This document shows, in pieces, positions 15,610 to 25,264 of a stretch of DNA of 34,755 nucleotides. A program made the translations under genes and the position numbers. Source of the stretch: Flavobacteriales bacterium (GTDB lineage: Bacteria; Bacteroidota; Bacteroidia; Flavobacteriales_D; Crocinitomicaceae). The notes below the pieces were generated by a model. That model saw nothing but the letters and a program-made list of their open reading frames with translations. It had not been told where the DNA came from and ran no database searches. Each line of letters begins with the position of its first letter. Within the stretch, counting starts at the first letter, position 1. The stretch covers positions 1 through 34,755 of the forward strand of contig CANMUN010000024.1 in assembly GCA_947500875.1 (NCBI GenBank). The letters are read 5' to 3'.

Positions 15610-16963
15610 TGTTCTTGGGGTTTATCCATTTATGTTCAAAAGTGCAACCTGTGAAATCTTGGTCTATCCGTATGTAAGCATTACCTATTTTACTAGATAC
15701 CCATTGCGAAAGAATGTTTGCGCGCTTATCGTTTTCTGCCGCCTGCTTAATTAAGGCATAATCGTCGTTCAAATTCGCTTTATGAGCCGGTACACGTTGC
15801 ATTAAACGTACGATTCGAATCCCTTGTTGACGCGTCATGTAATCCATGTAGAGACTAGGTTGGGTTATATCTCCCGCTTCCATGGCATCGGTCAATAAGT
15901 AAATTTGCTGATCAATCTCGTTTAAATCTTCCATGTCCCACAATTGAGAAGCCGTTCGTGGGTTGGATATAATGCCTTTATTTTGACGTGTCGAGGCATC
16001 GTTAGAGTACCTTGCCACCGCTTGCTCCCAGGTAAGTTCATTCATTTTTAGCATTCGGTAGCAGGAATCCATGCGCTGAGAAGCTTTGTTCATGGTTTGA
16101 ATGCTGAATTCTGGACGAATTAAAATGTGCAAGCACACAAAATCGTCGCCAGATCTCGAAACCAATTTAATGATGTGATAACCAAACTCCGTCTCAATGG
16201 GTTCAGAAATTTCAGCAGGTTTCAATTTGAAAACAGTCGCTTCGAACTGTGGCACCATCATTCCTTTGGTCGCTGCAATTTTACCACCCATCGGAGCACT
16301 TCCCGGATCCATGGAATAGGTTCGAGCAATGCTCTCAAAACTTTTCCCTTGAACGACAATCATTTCGCGCAATTCCTTAATCTTGTCTAAGGCGATTTTT
16401 TTATCCTCTTTCGTGATTTCAGGGTAAATGACAATTTGTTGAAATCCTAGTTGCATGTTGATGTAGGGAACACTATCTGCTGGTAATTTGTTAAAAAAAT
16501 CCGTAACCTCCTTCGGCGTAACACCGAGACCCACTGTTATGGTATTACGCATTTCATCGGCCAACATGTTGGAACGTATAATGTCTCGAAATTTATCCTT
16601 TATTTCACCGAACGACATCCGGTAAAACTCCTCAAGTTTTTGCCTTCCCCCCATCTGGTTCTGTATGATTCTTAATCGATTTTCCATGTCGGCATCCACT
16701 TGTTCATCGCTCACCACAACGCTATCTAATTTCGCTTGGTTTACTAGAACCTGAGTAACCATGATTTGCTCTAGTACTCGGCAATCAAAGGTGCTGTCAA
16801 TCGTAGCTTTCGCCTCTTGCGCTTGTAACCGTTGATCCATAATATCCGATAAGAGGATAACGTTGTCTCCTACTTGAGCAACAATCTTGTCCAGGGTAAT
16901 CGGCTGCGAAAGGACGAAAAACGTCGATGCAAGACATGAAATCAGCATAGGTAACTTCATCAT
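15602..16963 (-). CDS. SurA-like periplasmic peptidyl-prolyl isomerase/chaperone
   Basis: A 453-residue exported protein with signal peptide (MMKLPMLISCLASTFFVLSQ), a SurA-like N-terminal region (ITLDKIVAQVGDNVILLSDI), and two parvulin domains. The first (about residues 170-270) contains GKSFESIARTYSMDPGSAPMGG and ETEFGYHIIKL. The second (about 280-400) is more divergent. SurA escorts outer-membrane proteins through the periplasm. The first ATG overlaps the TGA of the upstream PPIase gene (AAATGATG). Three consecutive genes, including the two-domain PPIase before it and moxR after it, suggest an envelope-biogenesis operon. Confidence 0.9.
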   Translation of the reverse strand: MMKLPMLISCLASTFFVLSQPITLDKIVAQVGDNVILLSDIMDQRLQAQEAKATIDSTFDCRVLEQIMVTQVLVNQAKLDSVVVSDEQVDADMENRLRIIQNQMGGRQKLEEFYRMSFGEIKDKFRDIIRSNMLADEMRNTITVGLGVTPKEVTDFFNKLPADSVPYINMQLGFQQIVIYPEITKEDKKIALDKIKELREMIVVQGKSFESIARTYSMDPGSAPMGGKIAATKGMMVPQFEATVFKLKPAEISEPIETEFGYHIIKLVSRSGDDFVCLHILIRPEFSIQTMNKASQRMDSCYRMLKMNELTWEQAVARYSNDASTRQNKGIISNPRTASQLWDMEDLNEIDQQIYLLTDAMEAGDITQPSLYMDYMTRQQGIRIVRLMQRVPAHKANLNDDYALIKQAAENDKRANILSQWVSSKIGNAYIRIDQDFTGCTFEHKWINPKNNE

Positions 16964-18912
16964 TTACCTAAGTTGTAAAGCACCTTTTTATTAACCTTCA
17001 CTTTGTACTTCTTCTGTAAGCTATCCAGCCAATTTTTCTCTAAGAAATTTTGATAATCCGAAGTAGCATTACCTTTTGCTTCATTGAATTCTTTTCGCAT
17101 CACGGGAAGTTCGGCATTGATTTTTACCACATAGTATTTCCCTTCAAAAAGGTAAGGTTGATTTACTCCACTTGTTAAGTTCTGACCTTTCAAAGAAGCC
17201 ATTACCTCGGGATCAAACTTGTTCATTTTAACTTTTAGTTTTAATTCTGAATCCTTGTTTATTTTCTCAATAACGTGTTTTGAGTTAATGGTATCATTCG
17301 CCAACATGCCTTTTACCTCCACGGCGATAGACTCAGTCAAGCACTCGTAAATGGTTGCGTCAATGCGCTTTGGCCATTGATAACTTTCACGGTTTGCATT
17401 GAAATATGCACGTAAACCAGCTGTATCCTTAACCGCCTTGTTCCACACCTTATCCTGCATGACCTCGTAAAGCAAAATCCCGTCGTGGTATTCATTCACC
17501 AAGGCTTTGTACTCAGGATATTTCGCAGGTAGTAAGCGTTCTTCATACTCCAAAATGGCTGCTTTCTCCCAAGCAGCGAATTGGTTTGCAACCAGTACTT
17601 TTGGCTCTTCTTTGCGCAGACCACGGTAACCTTTTTCCAAAAAACGTGCGAATTGCTGTTGGCCAAAAGCAACACCGTCCAACGTGAAAAGTGTTTTATT
17701 CGTTTTTAAATTTTTAGCGCTCCACTTTCCTACAAAATACGTTGAGTCCAAGTTGTTTTCGAACCATGCCAAGTTTTCTGAAGGTCCTGCCGTGTAGCGG
17801 TACTTTGCCTTCAGTTTTCGAACAAAGGAATCTTGCGTTTTTTTCGAGCGTTCGTCCTTGTTGACCTTCGTTTGAAGTTCTTTTTTCATGGTTTCAAAAG
17901 GTGCAACGTCTTTTCGTTCTATTCGCTTAATGATATGGTAACCAAAGTTGGTTTTAACGGGCTCGCTAATATCACCGTCAGCTGCGAGCGAAAATGCGGC
18001 TTCTTCAAATTCGGGGACCATCCTTTGGGTGGTTCCAGAACCGAAAACGGGCAGTTCGCCCCCTTTTTTGCTGGTCCCTGGATCGTCCGAATTCAACGCC
18101 ACCATTTCCGACCACGAAGCTCCATTCTTGAGCTTGTTGTAGATTTCATCAATTTTCTTCTTAGCATTATCCTTCGTCGTTTGATCCGCATCTTTGGCAA
18201 CGCTGATCATGATATGAGCTGCTTTTATGGATCCACGCGAAGGTCTAAGGGCTGTTGTTTTCAAAATATGGTAACCAAACTTCGTTCTAAACGGGGCGGA
18301 AACAGCACCAATAGGAGTGTTGTAAGCCATGTCCTCGAAAGGATAAACCATTTGAAAAGCGGTAAAATACCCCAAATCACCACCGTTCGAAGCCGCTGAT
18401 GGATCATCCGAACCGTTTTTCATTCTTGCTACTGCCGAAAAATCTTCGCCATTTTCGATGCGTTTTTTCAAAGCCATCAGGCGATTATACGCTGCCAAAG
18501 TATCCGCAGGAGAGGCATTTGGATCCAACTTTACCATGATGTGCGAACATCGAACTTCATTGGCCGTCCGATAGTAAGCCTCCTTCACCAAGGATTCATT
18601 TTGAGCGGAATCAATCAAATACGGAATGGCCAATTGACGCTTGTAGCCCTCAAATTCTCGCTTGAGTTTAGGAATAGTATCGTACCCCAAAGCCTCGGCC
18701 TCTATCACTTTCAATTTGAATTTCCGGAAAAGATCCATGTACTCGTCCATGGATGCCTGATCGAATTTAGGATTGGGATTGTTCTTGAGGTAGATTTGCA
18801 GAAACTCACTTTGGGTGACTTTTTCTTTATTGACGGTCAATACTACCGGGTCTTTTTGCGAAAAAGCCGACATCGAAAACAATAAGGCAAAAGCAACAAC
18901 TGATTTTTTCAT
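16960..18912 (-). CDS. Large two-parvulin periplasmic peptidyl-prolyl isomerase
   Basis: A 650-residue exported isomerase or chaperone. Signal peptide MKKSVVAFALLFSMSAFSQ has no lipobox. Parvulin domain 1 covers about residues 118-222, starting VRCSHIMVKL and ending TKFGYHILKT. Domain 2 covers about 225-331, starting KAAHIMISV and ending TNFGYHIIKR. The remaining 320 residues form an alpha-rich C-terminal region without a recognised domain but with a further PPIase-like edge (LTSGVNQPYLFEGKYYVVKI). It resembles PpiD/PrsA-like proteins of Bacteroidota. It starts 22 nt after guaB ends, so a shared transcript is likely. Confidence 0.88.
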   Translation of the reverse strand: MKKSVVAFALLFSMSAFSQKDPVVLTVNKEKVTQSEFLQIYLKNNPNPKFDQASMDEYMDLFRKFKLKVIEAEALGYDTIPKLKREFEGYKRQLAIPYLIDSAQNESLVKEAYYRTANEVRCSHIMVKLDPNASPADTLAAYNRLMALKKRIENGEDFSAVARMKNGSDDPSAASNGGDLGYFTAFQMVYPFEDMAYNTPIGAVSAPFRTKFGYHILKTTALRPSRGSIKAAHIMISVAKDADQTTKDNAKKKIDEIYNKLKNGASWSEMVALNSDDPGTSKKGGELPVFGSGTTQRMVPEFEEAAFSLAADGDISEPVKTNFGYHIIKRIERKDVAPFETMKKELQTKVNKDERSKKTQDSFVRKLKAKYRYTAGPSENLAWFENNLDSTYFVGKWSAKNLKTNKTLFTLDGVAFGQQQFARFLEKGYRGLRKEEPKVLVANQFAAWEKAAILEYEERLLPAKYPEYKALVNEYHDGILLYEVMQDKVWNKAVKDTAGLRAYFNANRESYQWPKRIDATIYECLTESIAVEVKGMLANDTINSKHVIEKINKDSELKLKVKMNKFDPEVMASLKGQNLTSGVNQPYLFEGKYYVVKINAELPVMRKEFNEAKGNATSDYQNFLEKNWLDSLQKKYKVKVNKKVLYNLGK

Positions 18913-18919
18913 AAGTTAA

Positions 18920-18931
18920 ATAAACGTTTAT
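18920..18931. repeat. 12-bp perfect palindrome between guaB and the PPIase gene
   Basis: ATAAACGTTTAT is self-complementary and occupies half of the 22-nt gap between guaB and the next gene. It could be a binding site, or chance in AT-rich sequence. Confidence 0.3.
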
Positions 18932-18934
18932 ATA

Positions 18935-20407
18935 TTACTTGATGCTATAATTTGGCGCTTCCCGTGTTATGGTAACATCGTGAGGATGGGATTCGCGAAC
19001 CCCAGCATGGGTAATCCGTGTAAAAGAAGCTTGCTGTAAATCTTGAATGGTTTTTGCTCCGCAATACCCCATTCCCGCACGGAGACCTCCCGTAATTTGA
19101 TACATCACCTCCACCAGCGAACCTTTAAAAGGCACTCGTCCTGAAATTCCTTCAGGAACGAGTTTTTTCAGATCGTTTTCACCTTCTTGGAAATACCGAT
19201 CCTTTGACCCTTTGTTCATAGCTTCCAAAGACCCCATACCACGGTAGGCTTTAAATTTTCTGCCTTCAAAAATAATGGTTTCACCAGGCGATTCTTCAAC
19301 CCCAGCAAACATTCCGCCCAGCATAACGCAATCTGCTCCAGCAGCAATGGCTTTAACTATGTCACCGGTATAACGAATCCCTCCATCTGCAATGACGGGA
19401 ACCCCGCTGCCCTCAATAGCTCGTGCAACATCGTTCACTGCACTGAGCTGAGGAACTCCAACTCCTGCGATTACCCTGGTGGTACAAATCGACCCTGGGC
19501 CAATGCCAACCTTGACCGCATCAGCACCAGCAGCTACGAGAAACTGAGCCGCCTCTGCCGTTGCAATGTTTCCCACAACTACCTCTAATTTCGGATACTT
19601 TTCTTTAATGTTTTTCAGTTTTTCGGCTACACCCAAGGTGTGAGCATGCGCTGTATCCACCACAACAGCATCAACTCCAGCCTCAACCAATGCTTTCACC
19701 CGTTCCATGGTATCTTGCGTGACACCAACGGCAGCAGCAACGCGCAAACGCCCCAAAGAATCTTTGCAAGACATAGGGTGCTCTTTTACTTTAATGATGT
19801 CGCGGAAGGTAATCAAACCGATAAGGCGTTGGTTTGCATCCACCACCGGTAGTTTTTCAATGCGGTTACCTTGTAGAATCATTTCCGCAGTTGCCAAATC
19901 CGTTCCATCCACGGTTGTAATCAAATTCTGCGATGTCATCACTTCCACAATGGGCTTTTGCAAATCTCGCTCAAAACGTAAATCTCGATTCGTAACGATG
20001 CCTTTTAATACCTTATTATTATCAACAACGGGAATACCTCCAATGCTGTGCTCCTTCATGATGGCCAAGGCGTCCGCGACTACCGCGGATTCCCGTAAGG
20101 TAATGGGATCTATGATCATTCCGCTCTCCGAACGCTTTACCTTTCGTACCTCAACGGCCTGATCTAAAATGCTCAGGTTTTTGTGTATCACCCCGATACC
20201 CCCTTGTTGAGCAATGGCAATCGCCAATCGATGCTCCGTTACGGTGTCCATGGCTGAAGACACCACGGGGGCATTCAACGGAATGTTCCGTGAAAACCTA
20301 GACTTCAGAACTACGGCATTCGGAAGCACCTCTGAATATGCCGGAACCAAGAGAACATCGTCGAATGTTAAGCCCTGAGGGCTCTCTGTAAGATTTTTTA
20401 GCGCCAT
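18935..20407 (-). CDS. guaB: Inosine-5'-monophosphate dehydrogenase
   Basis: A 490-residue cytosolic enzyme oxidising IMP to XMP with NAD+, the committed step to guanine nucleotides. The catalytic loop is [10 protein letters not shown], with Cys308 next to the E. coli position C305. Two CBS domains are inserted at about residues 95-210, the usual place. The flap and C-terminal signature includes [11 protein letters not shown] and [14 protein letters not shown] at 20407 is chosen; the preceding in-frame TTG overlaps the promoter box. It heads the minus-strand run and is divergent from a secreted-protein gene. Confidence 0.96.
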   Translation of the reverse strand: MALKNLTESPQGLTFDDVLLVPAYSEVLPNAVVLKSRFSRNIPLNAPVVSSAMDTVTEHRLAIAIAQQGGIGVIHKNLSILDQAVEVRKVKRSESGMIIDPITLRESAVVADALAIMKEHSIGGIPVVDNNKVLKGIVTNRDLRFERDLQKPIVEVMTSQNLITTVDGTDLATAEMILQGNRIEKLPVVDANQRLIGLITFRDIIKVKEHPMSCKDSLGRLRVAAAVGVTQDTMERVKALVEAGVDAVVVDTAHAHTLGVAEKLKNIKEKYPKLEVVVGNIATAEAAQFLVAAGADAVKVGIGPGSICTTRVIAGVGVPQLSAVNDVARAIEGSGVPVIADGGIRYTGDIVKAIAAGADCVMLGGMFAGVEESPGETIIFEGRKFKAYRGMGSLEAMNKGSKDRYFQEGENDLKKLVPEGISGRVPFKGSLVEVMYQITGGLRAGMGYCGAKTIQDLQQASFTRITHAGVRESHPHDVTITREAPNYSIK

Positions 20408-20431
20408 GCTTGAATCTAAAATAAATTCTTG

Positions 20432-20439
20432 CAAATTTA
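20432..20439 (-). promoter_or_regulatory. -7 promoter box of guaB
   Basis: TAAATTTG on the minus strand matches TAnnTTTG exactly and lies 24 nt upstream of the guaB ATG. No clear -33 TTG is present at the usual distance. Confidence 0.45.
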
Positions 20440-20535
20440 GAAAAATTAAGGGGAAATACCGAGGAGAATGGCAATTGGATGTTAATAAATTACAAAAGAT
20501 TCCATTTTCTTTATTTTTTGCTTAATCTTGTAGCA

Positions 20536-21168
20536 ATGAAGCAGTTTTTCGCTTGTGTATTTTGCGTCGGAACCGTTGCCCTCTACGCACAAGATTATTC
20601 AGTGGACTCCACCAAGATTCTTCAAATATCTGGGGTTGTCATTGGCGAAGATGACCTTGAACCTCTGCCCTATTCAACCGTGTGGAATCGCACCCTTCGA
20701 AAAGGGGTCATTTCAGATTATCTTGGTTTTTTTACCTTAGTTTCCTTTCCTGGAGACACGCTGGTTTTCAACTTCATGGGCTACAAATCTTCCACTTATA
20801 TTATTCCTGACACCCTTGAAGAAAACCGGTATTCGATGGCACATATGTTGGAAAGAGACACCTTAAATATGCCCGAGGTGGTCGTCTATCCATGGCCTTC
20901 TCGCGAGGAATTTGCACGGTATTTCGTGAACATGAAACCTTACGATGATGCTATGCGCCGAGCGCAACGTGAACTCTCCAACGAATCTTTAGCGTTCACA
21001 GCTGCTCGATTGAACAACGATGCTTCTTTAGCCTATGGATACGCACAAAACCAGCGATTAACTAAGTTGTATACCAACGGACAATTGCCTGCGAACAACC
21101 TCTTCAATCCCTATGCTTGGGCAAAATTAGTTCAAGATTGGAAGGCAGGTAAGTTAAGCCGTCAATGA
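20536..21168 (+). CDS. Secreted protein with carboxypeptidase-regulatory-like (CarboxypepD_reg) domain
   Basis: A 210-residue exported protein. The ATG at 20536 places the signal peptide MKQFFACVFCVGTVALYAQ at the N-terminus. Residues about 30-105 form a beta-sandwich with the typical pattern LQISGVVIGEDDLEPLPYST, then GFFTLVSFPGDTLVFNFMGYKS, as in the domain at the start of TonB-dependent receptors. Here it stands alone, followed by a polar alpha-helical tail and no plug or barrel. Function unknown; periplasmic or cell-surface. A 7/8 promoter match (TAATCTTG) is at 20523-20530. Its 3' end overlaps the convergent HD gene by 7 nt. Confidence 0.8.
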   Translation: MKQFFACVFCVGTVALYAQDYSVDSTKILQISGVVIGEDDLEPLPYSTVWNRTLRKGVISDYLGFFTLVSFPGDTLVFNFMGYKSSTYIIPDTLEENRYSMAHMLERDTLNMPEVVVYPWPSREEFARYFVNMKPYDDAMRRAQRELSNESLAFTAARLNNDASLAYGYAQNQRLTKLYTNGQLPANNLFNPYAWAKLVQDWKAGKLSRQ

Positions 21169-22406
21169 TACCTAGGAAAGGCCAAAAAGTATTTCTCGAC
21201 AGGTTTCGCCAAAGCTGAGATGTTCAAATTATCTGAAGCCTGAGGCAAATCCAATAATTCTCCCCCCTTCGTTAGCAAGTAAATATTCTGTTTACCGTGG
21301 GTGTACGCTTTATTCACTAACAAATCGTGGTACACCAAAAATTCCACTTGATCGTCTGAGAAACCGGTTTGAGCTTTTACAAACTCTTTTTCCAAGGCAA
21401 TTCTATCGGGCGAAAAAGGATGAGTAGCAACTTCAATTTTAAACAAGTTGCGATTGATAATGCTCGAGCAAAGGAACGATAAGATAGGATCGTTGTGGCC
21501 CTGCCACACTTTTATAGCCCCCCAAATATCGTGATCGTCCAATTGGGCAAAAGCATCCAGGTATTGATGGTCTCGTTGAAATAAATCCTTCGTAACATCC
21601 GTGCGTAAAAACAATTCGAGCGACGGCGAGGCAAACAAAGCAACTCCTGATTTAACTAAGTACTTGGCGCGACGAAGCGCGTTGATGAGCATGTATTCTG
21701 CTGCGACAACCGTTTTGTGCAAATACACTTGCCAATACATTAAACGACGAGCAACAATGAACTTCTCCACGGAATAAATGGCTTTTTCCTCTAAAACCAA
21801 TTGTCCTTCATGAACCGCAAGCATTTCAATTAAACGATCCGTACCAATGATTCCTTCACTAACGCCGCTGTAAAAACTATCGCGGTTCAAATAATCCATT
21901 CGATCCATATCCAACTGACTCGAAACCAATTGATACAAAAATGGCTTGGAATATTCGTTGCTAAAAATCAACTTCGCTCTTCGCAAATCATCGCCGAAAA
22001 TTTCCGAAAGGCGGTCAATGAACATGCTGCTAATCTCTTCATGACTGATTCCATTGACAATATCGTATTCCAAGGCATGGCTGAAAGGTCCATGACCAAT
22101 GTCATGCAACAAAATGGCCAGTTGAGCGGCTCTTTCTTCTTCCGCGTTAATCTCTTGACCTTTCCTTCTCAACACCCCAATGGCCAAGGTCATCAGGTGC
22201 ATTGCACCAACCACATGCGTATAGCGCGTATGTTGTGCACCGGGATATACCAAATTAGAAAGCCCCAACTGCATAATCCTTCGCAAACGTTGCACGTACG
22301 GATGGTTCATTACGTCGAAAATGAGCTCATCGGGAATGGCAATGAATCCGTACAGAGGATCGTTGATGATTTTCTTTTTGTTGGAGGGAGCGCTAAGAGG
22401 AAGCAA
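21162..22406 (-). CDS. HD-domain phosphohydrolase (dGTPase/SAMHD1-like, COG1078)
   Basis: A 414-residue cytosolic HD-superfamily metal-dependent phosphohydrolase. The four-part HD signature is visible: His in HTRYTHVVGAMHL, His-Asp in LLHDIGHGPFSHALE, and the later Asp in SSQLDMDRMDYLNRD. Relatives include dNTP triphosphohydrolases, but substrate is unproven here. The frame stays open to 22505, inside porX, but those residues are unlike the family. A perfect promoter box lies at 22431-22438, so I place the start at TTG 22406, just before NKKKIINDPLYGF. The start is uncertain by a few codons. Confidence 0.85.
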   Translation of the reverse strand: MLPLSAPSNKKKIINDPLYGFIAIPDELIFDVMNHPYVQRLRRIMQLGLSNLVYPGAQHTRYTHVVGAMHLMTLAIGVLRRKGQEINAEEERAAQLAILLHDIGHGPFSHALEYDIVNGISHEEISSMFIDRLSEIFGDDLRRAKLIFSNEYSKPFLYQLVSSQLDMDRMDYLNRDSFYSGVSEGIIGTDRLIEMLAVHEGQLVLEEKAIYSVEKFIVARRLMYWQVYLHKTVVAAEYMLINALRRAKYLVKSGVALFASPSLELFLRTDVTKDLFQRDHQYLDAFAQLDDHDIWGAIKVWQGHNDPILSFLCSSIINRNLFKIEVATHPFSPDRIALEKEFVKAQTGFSDDQVEFLVYHDLLVNKAYTHGKQNIYLLTKGGELLDLPQASDNLNISALAKPVEKYFLAFPRYH

Positions 22407-22430
22407 TTGCTTAATTTTACAAGTAGGATA

Positions 22431-22438
22431 CAAATTTA
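22431..22438 (-). promoter_or_regulatory. -7 promoter box of the HD phosphohydrolase gene
   Basis: TAAATTTG on the minus strand fits TAnnTTTG exactly, in the 46-nt gap between the HD gene and porX. It supports a TTG start at 22406 rather than longer versions of the protein. Confidence 0.45.
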
Positions 22439-22452
22439 AGTAAATTAACACA

Positions 22453-23994
22453 ATGGGTAAAATTCTTTGGGCTGACGATGAAATCGATTTACTCAAGCCG
22501 CACATATTATTTCTGGAATCAAAAGGGTATCAAGTAGACAGCGTAACGAATGGCATCGATGCCGTGGAAAAGGCTGACGGGCAACGGTACGATGTGATCT
22601 TTCTCGATGAGAACATGCCGGGAATAAGTGGCCTAGAGGCGCTAACCAAAATAAAAGAATCAAACCCCTTGGTGCCCGTGGTTATGATTACCAAAAGCGA
22701 GGAAGAATTCATCATGGAAGAGGCCATAGGGAGTAAAATCGCCGATTACCTGATCAAACCGGTTAACCCTAGCCAAATCCTCCTTAGCCTGAAAAAAATA
22801 CTAAACCAAGCACAGTTGGTGTCTCAAAAAACCAATGTCAATTACCAACAGGAGTTCCGTCAATTAGGAATGCAGTTGAACAACCGCCTTGACGCCAACG
22901 AATGGACTGAAATGTATAAGAAACTGGTTTATTGGGAGTTGGAACTTGAACAAGCGGAAGACAAAGCCATGAAGGAAATCTTCGATATGCAAAAGAAAGA
23001 AGCCAACCAACTCTTTTGCGATTTCATCGAAGACCATTATTTGGACTGGCTCAACGGCGCAGAGGAAATGCCCTACATGCTGCACAACATGATTCGCACC
23101 CGGGTTTTGCCGAAAATTGGAAAAGAAAAACTGGCGGTCTTGGTCATTGATAATTTACGCTTCGACCAATGGAAAGTGCTAGAGCCCTTCATCAATAAAT
23201 CCTATCAAAAAGAGGAGGAATACGTTATCTATTCCATTTTACCAACGGCAACACATTACGCACGAAATGCCTTTTTTGCGGGGCTTTTACCTTCAGAAAT
23301 CGAAAAGAAATTCCCCCAATATTGGCGCTATGAGGAGGACGAGGGAAGTAAGAATCAATTCGAAAAAGAGCTGTTAGAACAACAATTAAAAAGGCTTAGC
23401 AAGCAGTGCAAATGGAGTTACCACAAAATCACTAACCTCGAGGCAGGTAAAAAATTGAACGAACAGTTCAACCAGATGAAAGACAACGACGTGAACTTTG
23501 TCGTCTATAATTTTGTGGATATGCTCTCCCACGCTCGTACCGACATGGAAGTCATCCGCGAATTAGCCAACGATGAAGCCGCCTACCGTTCCCTTACCAA
23601 ATCTTGGTTTGAACATTCTCCTCTCCACGACTTAATCCAAAAATTTAGAGAAACTGGCACACGTCTTTTCATAACCACGGATCATGGAACGGTTAAAGTC
23701 ACCAAACCCGTTAAAATTGTGGGCGAACGAAATACCAACAGCAACCTTCGTTATAAAGTGGGGCGCGGACTGAGTTACGATAAAAAAGAAGTATACGTCG
23801 TCAATAAACCGACAGAAGCCTTTTTACCGCAAATCAAACTCTCCAACGAATACGTTTTCGCCCGTGAGGCCGATTTTTTCGTTTACCCCAACAACTATCA
23901 CCATTTTGTCAACCATTATGGCAATACCTTTCAGCACGGAGGTATTTCGATGGAAGAAATGCTCATTCCCTTCATCGAACTGCAACCCAAGTAA
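22453..23994 (+). CDS. porX: PorX: response regulator with PglZ domain, T9SS regulator
   Basis: A 513-residue two-domain protein. Residues 1-120 form a receiver domain with Asp8/Asp9, phosphoacceptor Asp52 (IFLDENMPG), Thr80 and Lys102. After a helical linker, about residues 220-510 form a PglZ alkaline-phosphatase-superfamily domain, with LVIDNLRFDQW, the candidate nucleophile region LPTATHYARN (Thr265/267), and metal-site TTDHGTV. This architecture is PorX, known in Porphyromonas and Flavobacterium to control T9SS function, and reported as a phosphodiesterase acting on oligonucleotides. The partner kinase PorY is not in the window. It is divergent from the HD gene. Confidence 0.93.
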   Translation: MGKILWADDEIDLLKPHILFLESKGYQVDSVTNGIDAVEKADGQRYDVIFLDENMPGISGLEALTKIKESNPLVPVVMITKSEEEFIMEEAIGSKIADYLIKPVNPSQILLSLKKILNQAQLVSQKTNVNYQQEFRQLGMQLNNRLDANEWTEMYKKLVYWELELEQAEDKAMKEIFDMQKKEANQLFCDFIEDHYLDWLNGAEEMPYMLHNMIRTRVLPKIGKEKLAVLVIDNLRFDQWKVLEPFINKSYQKEEEYVIYSILPTATHYARNAFFAGLLPSEIEKKFPQYWRYEEDEGSKNQFEKELLEQQLKRLSKQCKWSYHKITNLEAGKKLNEQFNQMKDNDVNFVVYNFVDMLSHARTDMEVIRELANDEAAYRSLTKSWFEHSPLHDLIQKFRETGTRLFITTDHGTVKVTKPVKIVGERNTNSNLRYKVGRGLSYDKKEVYVVNKPTEAFLPQIKLSNEYVFAREADFFVYPNNYHHFVNHYGNTFQHGGISMEEMLIPFIELQPK

Positions 23995-24034
23995 CTTTTG
24001 CTAATTTAGATTCCCTCGAAATAAGCGATTGTTG

Positions 24035-24042
24035 TACCTTTG
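24035..24042 (+). promoter_or_regulatory. -7 promoter box of the suf genes
   Basis: TACCTTTG matches TAnnTTTG exactly and ends 4 nt before the sufS ATG, so the transcript may start at the start codon. This is the 52-nt porX-sufS gap. Confidence 0.45.
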
Positions 24043-24046
24043 TACC

Positions 24047-25264
24047 ATGATTCCTTTTGATGTTCATCGAGTGCGGCAAGATTTTCCCATTCTCCAGGAG
24101 ACTGTGCACGGTAAACCTCTGATTTACTTCGATAACGGAGCGTCCTCGCAAAAGCCGCACCAGGTGATTGATCGAATTCGCCATTATTACGAGAAAGAGC
24201 ATTCCAACGTGCATCGCGGGGTACATCACCTGAGCGCTAAAGCTACCGAGGCCTATGAAGCTGCCCGCAAGACCGTGGCCGATTTTATTGGGGCAACAAC
24301 CGAAGAAATCGTTTTCACAAAAGGTACCACCGATGCGATTAACACCGTCGCCTTTAGTTTTGGTGAAACCCTTAAGCCGGGCGATGAAATTCTCATCACT
24401 GGGATGGAACACCACTCGAACATTGTTCCTTGGCAAATGCTTTGCGAACGCAAAAGTTGTGTACTGAAGGTACTTCCTGTTTTGGAAAATGGAACCCTCG
24501 ACTTATCCAAACTCGACCAATTCCTCACCGAAAAAACGAAATTGTTCAGTTTTGTCCATGTATCAAACACCTTAGGAACGGTAAATCCTGCCAAGGAACT
24601 GATTTCAAAAGCCCATTCCGTTGGAGCCAAAGTGTTGTTAGACGCTGCCCAAAGCATTCAACACATGCCGATTAACGTACAAGAGCTGGACTGCGACTTT
24701 TTAACTTTTTCCGGTCACAAGGTTTTTGCACCGACTGGTATCGGTGTGCTATACGGTAAAAAAGAACTGATGGAATCTCTTCCACCCTACCAAGGGGGCG
24801 GGGATATGATTGAATATGTCACCTTCGAAAAAACCACGTACAACACCATGCCCTTGAAATTTGAAGCGGGAACACCCAACATTTCCGGAGTTATTGCCCT
24901 AGGTGAGGCCCTAAACTATTTGAATTCCTTGGATCTGCAAGGTGCCTTTCAACACGAGGAAGCCCTTGGTAAATATTTGCGTTCACACATGCGTGAAATT
25001 CCTAAAGTTCGTTTCATCGGTGAAGCCCCTGAAACCTGCAGCACCCTGTCCTTTCTCGTGGGCGACTTGCATCCCTTCGATTTGGGTACCCTCCTAGATC
25101 AACAAGGCATTGCGGTACGGACCGGACACCATTGCACCCAGCCTCTCATGCAGCAATACAACATTCCAGGTACCGTTCGAGCTTCCTTGGCGTTTTATAA
25201 TACCCACGAAGAAATAGACCGTTTCATTGCTGCTTTAAACCGTTCCATTCAACTGCTATCATGA
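24047..25264 (+). CDS. sufS: Cysteine desulfurase SufS
   Basis: A 405-residue PLP enzyme that takes sulfur from cysteine as an enzyme persulfide for Fe-S cluster assembly. The PLP lysine lies in FSGHKVFAPTGIG. The persulfide cysteine is in VRTGHHCTQPL. YFDNGASSQKP near the N-terminus, SNVHRGVHHLS and GMEHHSNIVPW are group II (SufS/CsdA) signatures. ATG at 24047 is used rather than the upstream TTG. The stop overlaps sufE as ATGA. SufBCD are not in the window, so this is a separate sufS-sufE-sufT cluster. Confidence 0.95.
   Translation: MIPFDVHRVRQDFPILQETVHGKPLIYFDNGASSQKPHQVIDRIRHYYEKEHSNVHRGVHHLSAKATEAYEAARKTVADFIGATTEEIVFTKGTTDAINTVAFSFGETLKPGDEILITGMEHHSNIVPWQMLCERKSCVLKVLPVLENGTLDLSKLDQFLTEKTKLFSFVHVSNTLGTVNPAKELISKAHSVGAKVLLDAAQSIQHMPINVQELDCDFLTFSGHKVFAPTGIGVLYGKKELMESLPPYQGGGDMIEYVTFEKTTYNTMPLKFEAGTPNISGVIALGEALNYLNSLDLQGAFQHEEALGKYLRSHMREIPKVRFIGEAPETCSTLSFLVGDLHPFDLGTLLDQQGIAVRTGHHCTQPLMQQYNIPGTVRASLAFYNTHEEIDRFIAALNRSIQLLS

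Noticed and set aside
17833..18399. Antisense open frame of 188 codons on the plus strand.
   Set aside because: It lies fully inside the two-parvulin PPIase gene, has no recognisable family and is a reading-frame shadow.
22407..22505. Longer HD-domain protein starting inside porX.
   Set aside because: The extra residues are unlike the family and would overlap porX by 53 nt; the promoter box at 22431-22438 would lie inside the coding region.
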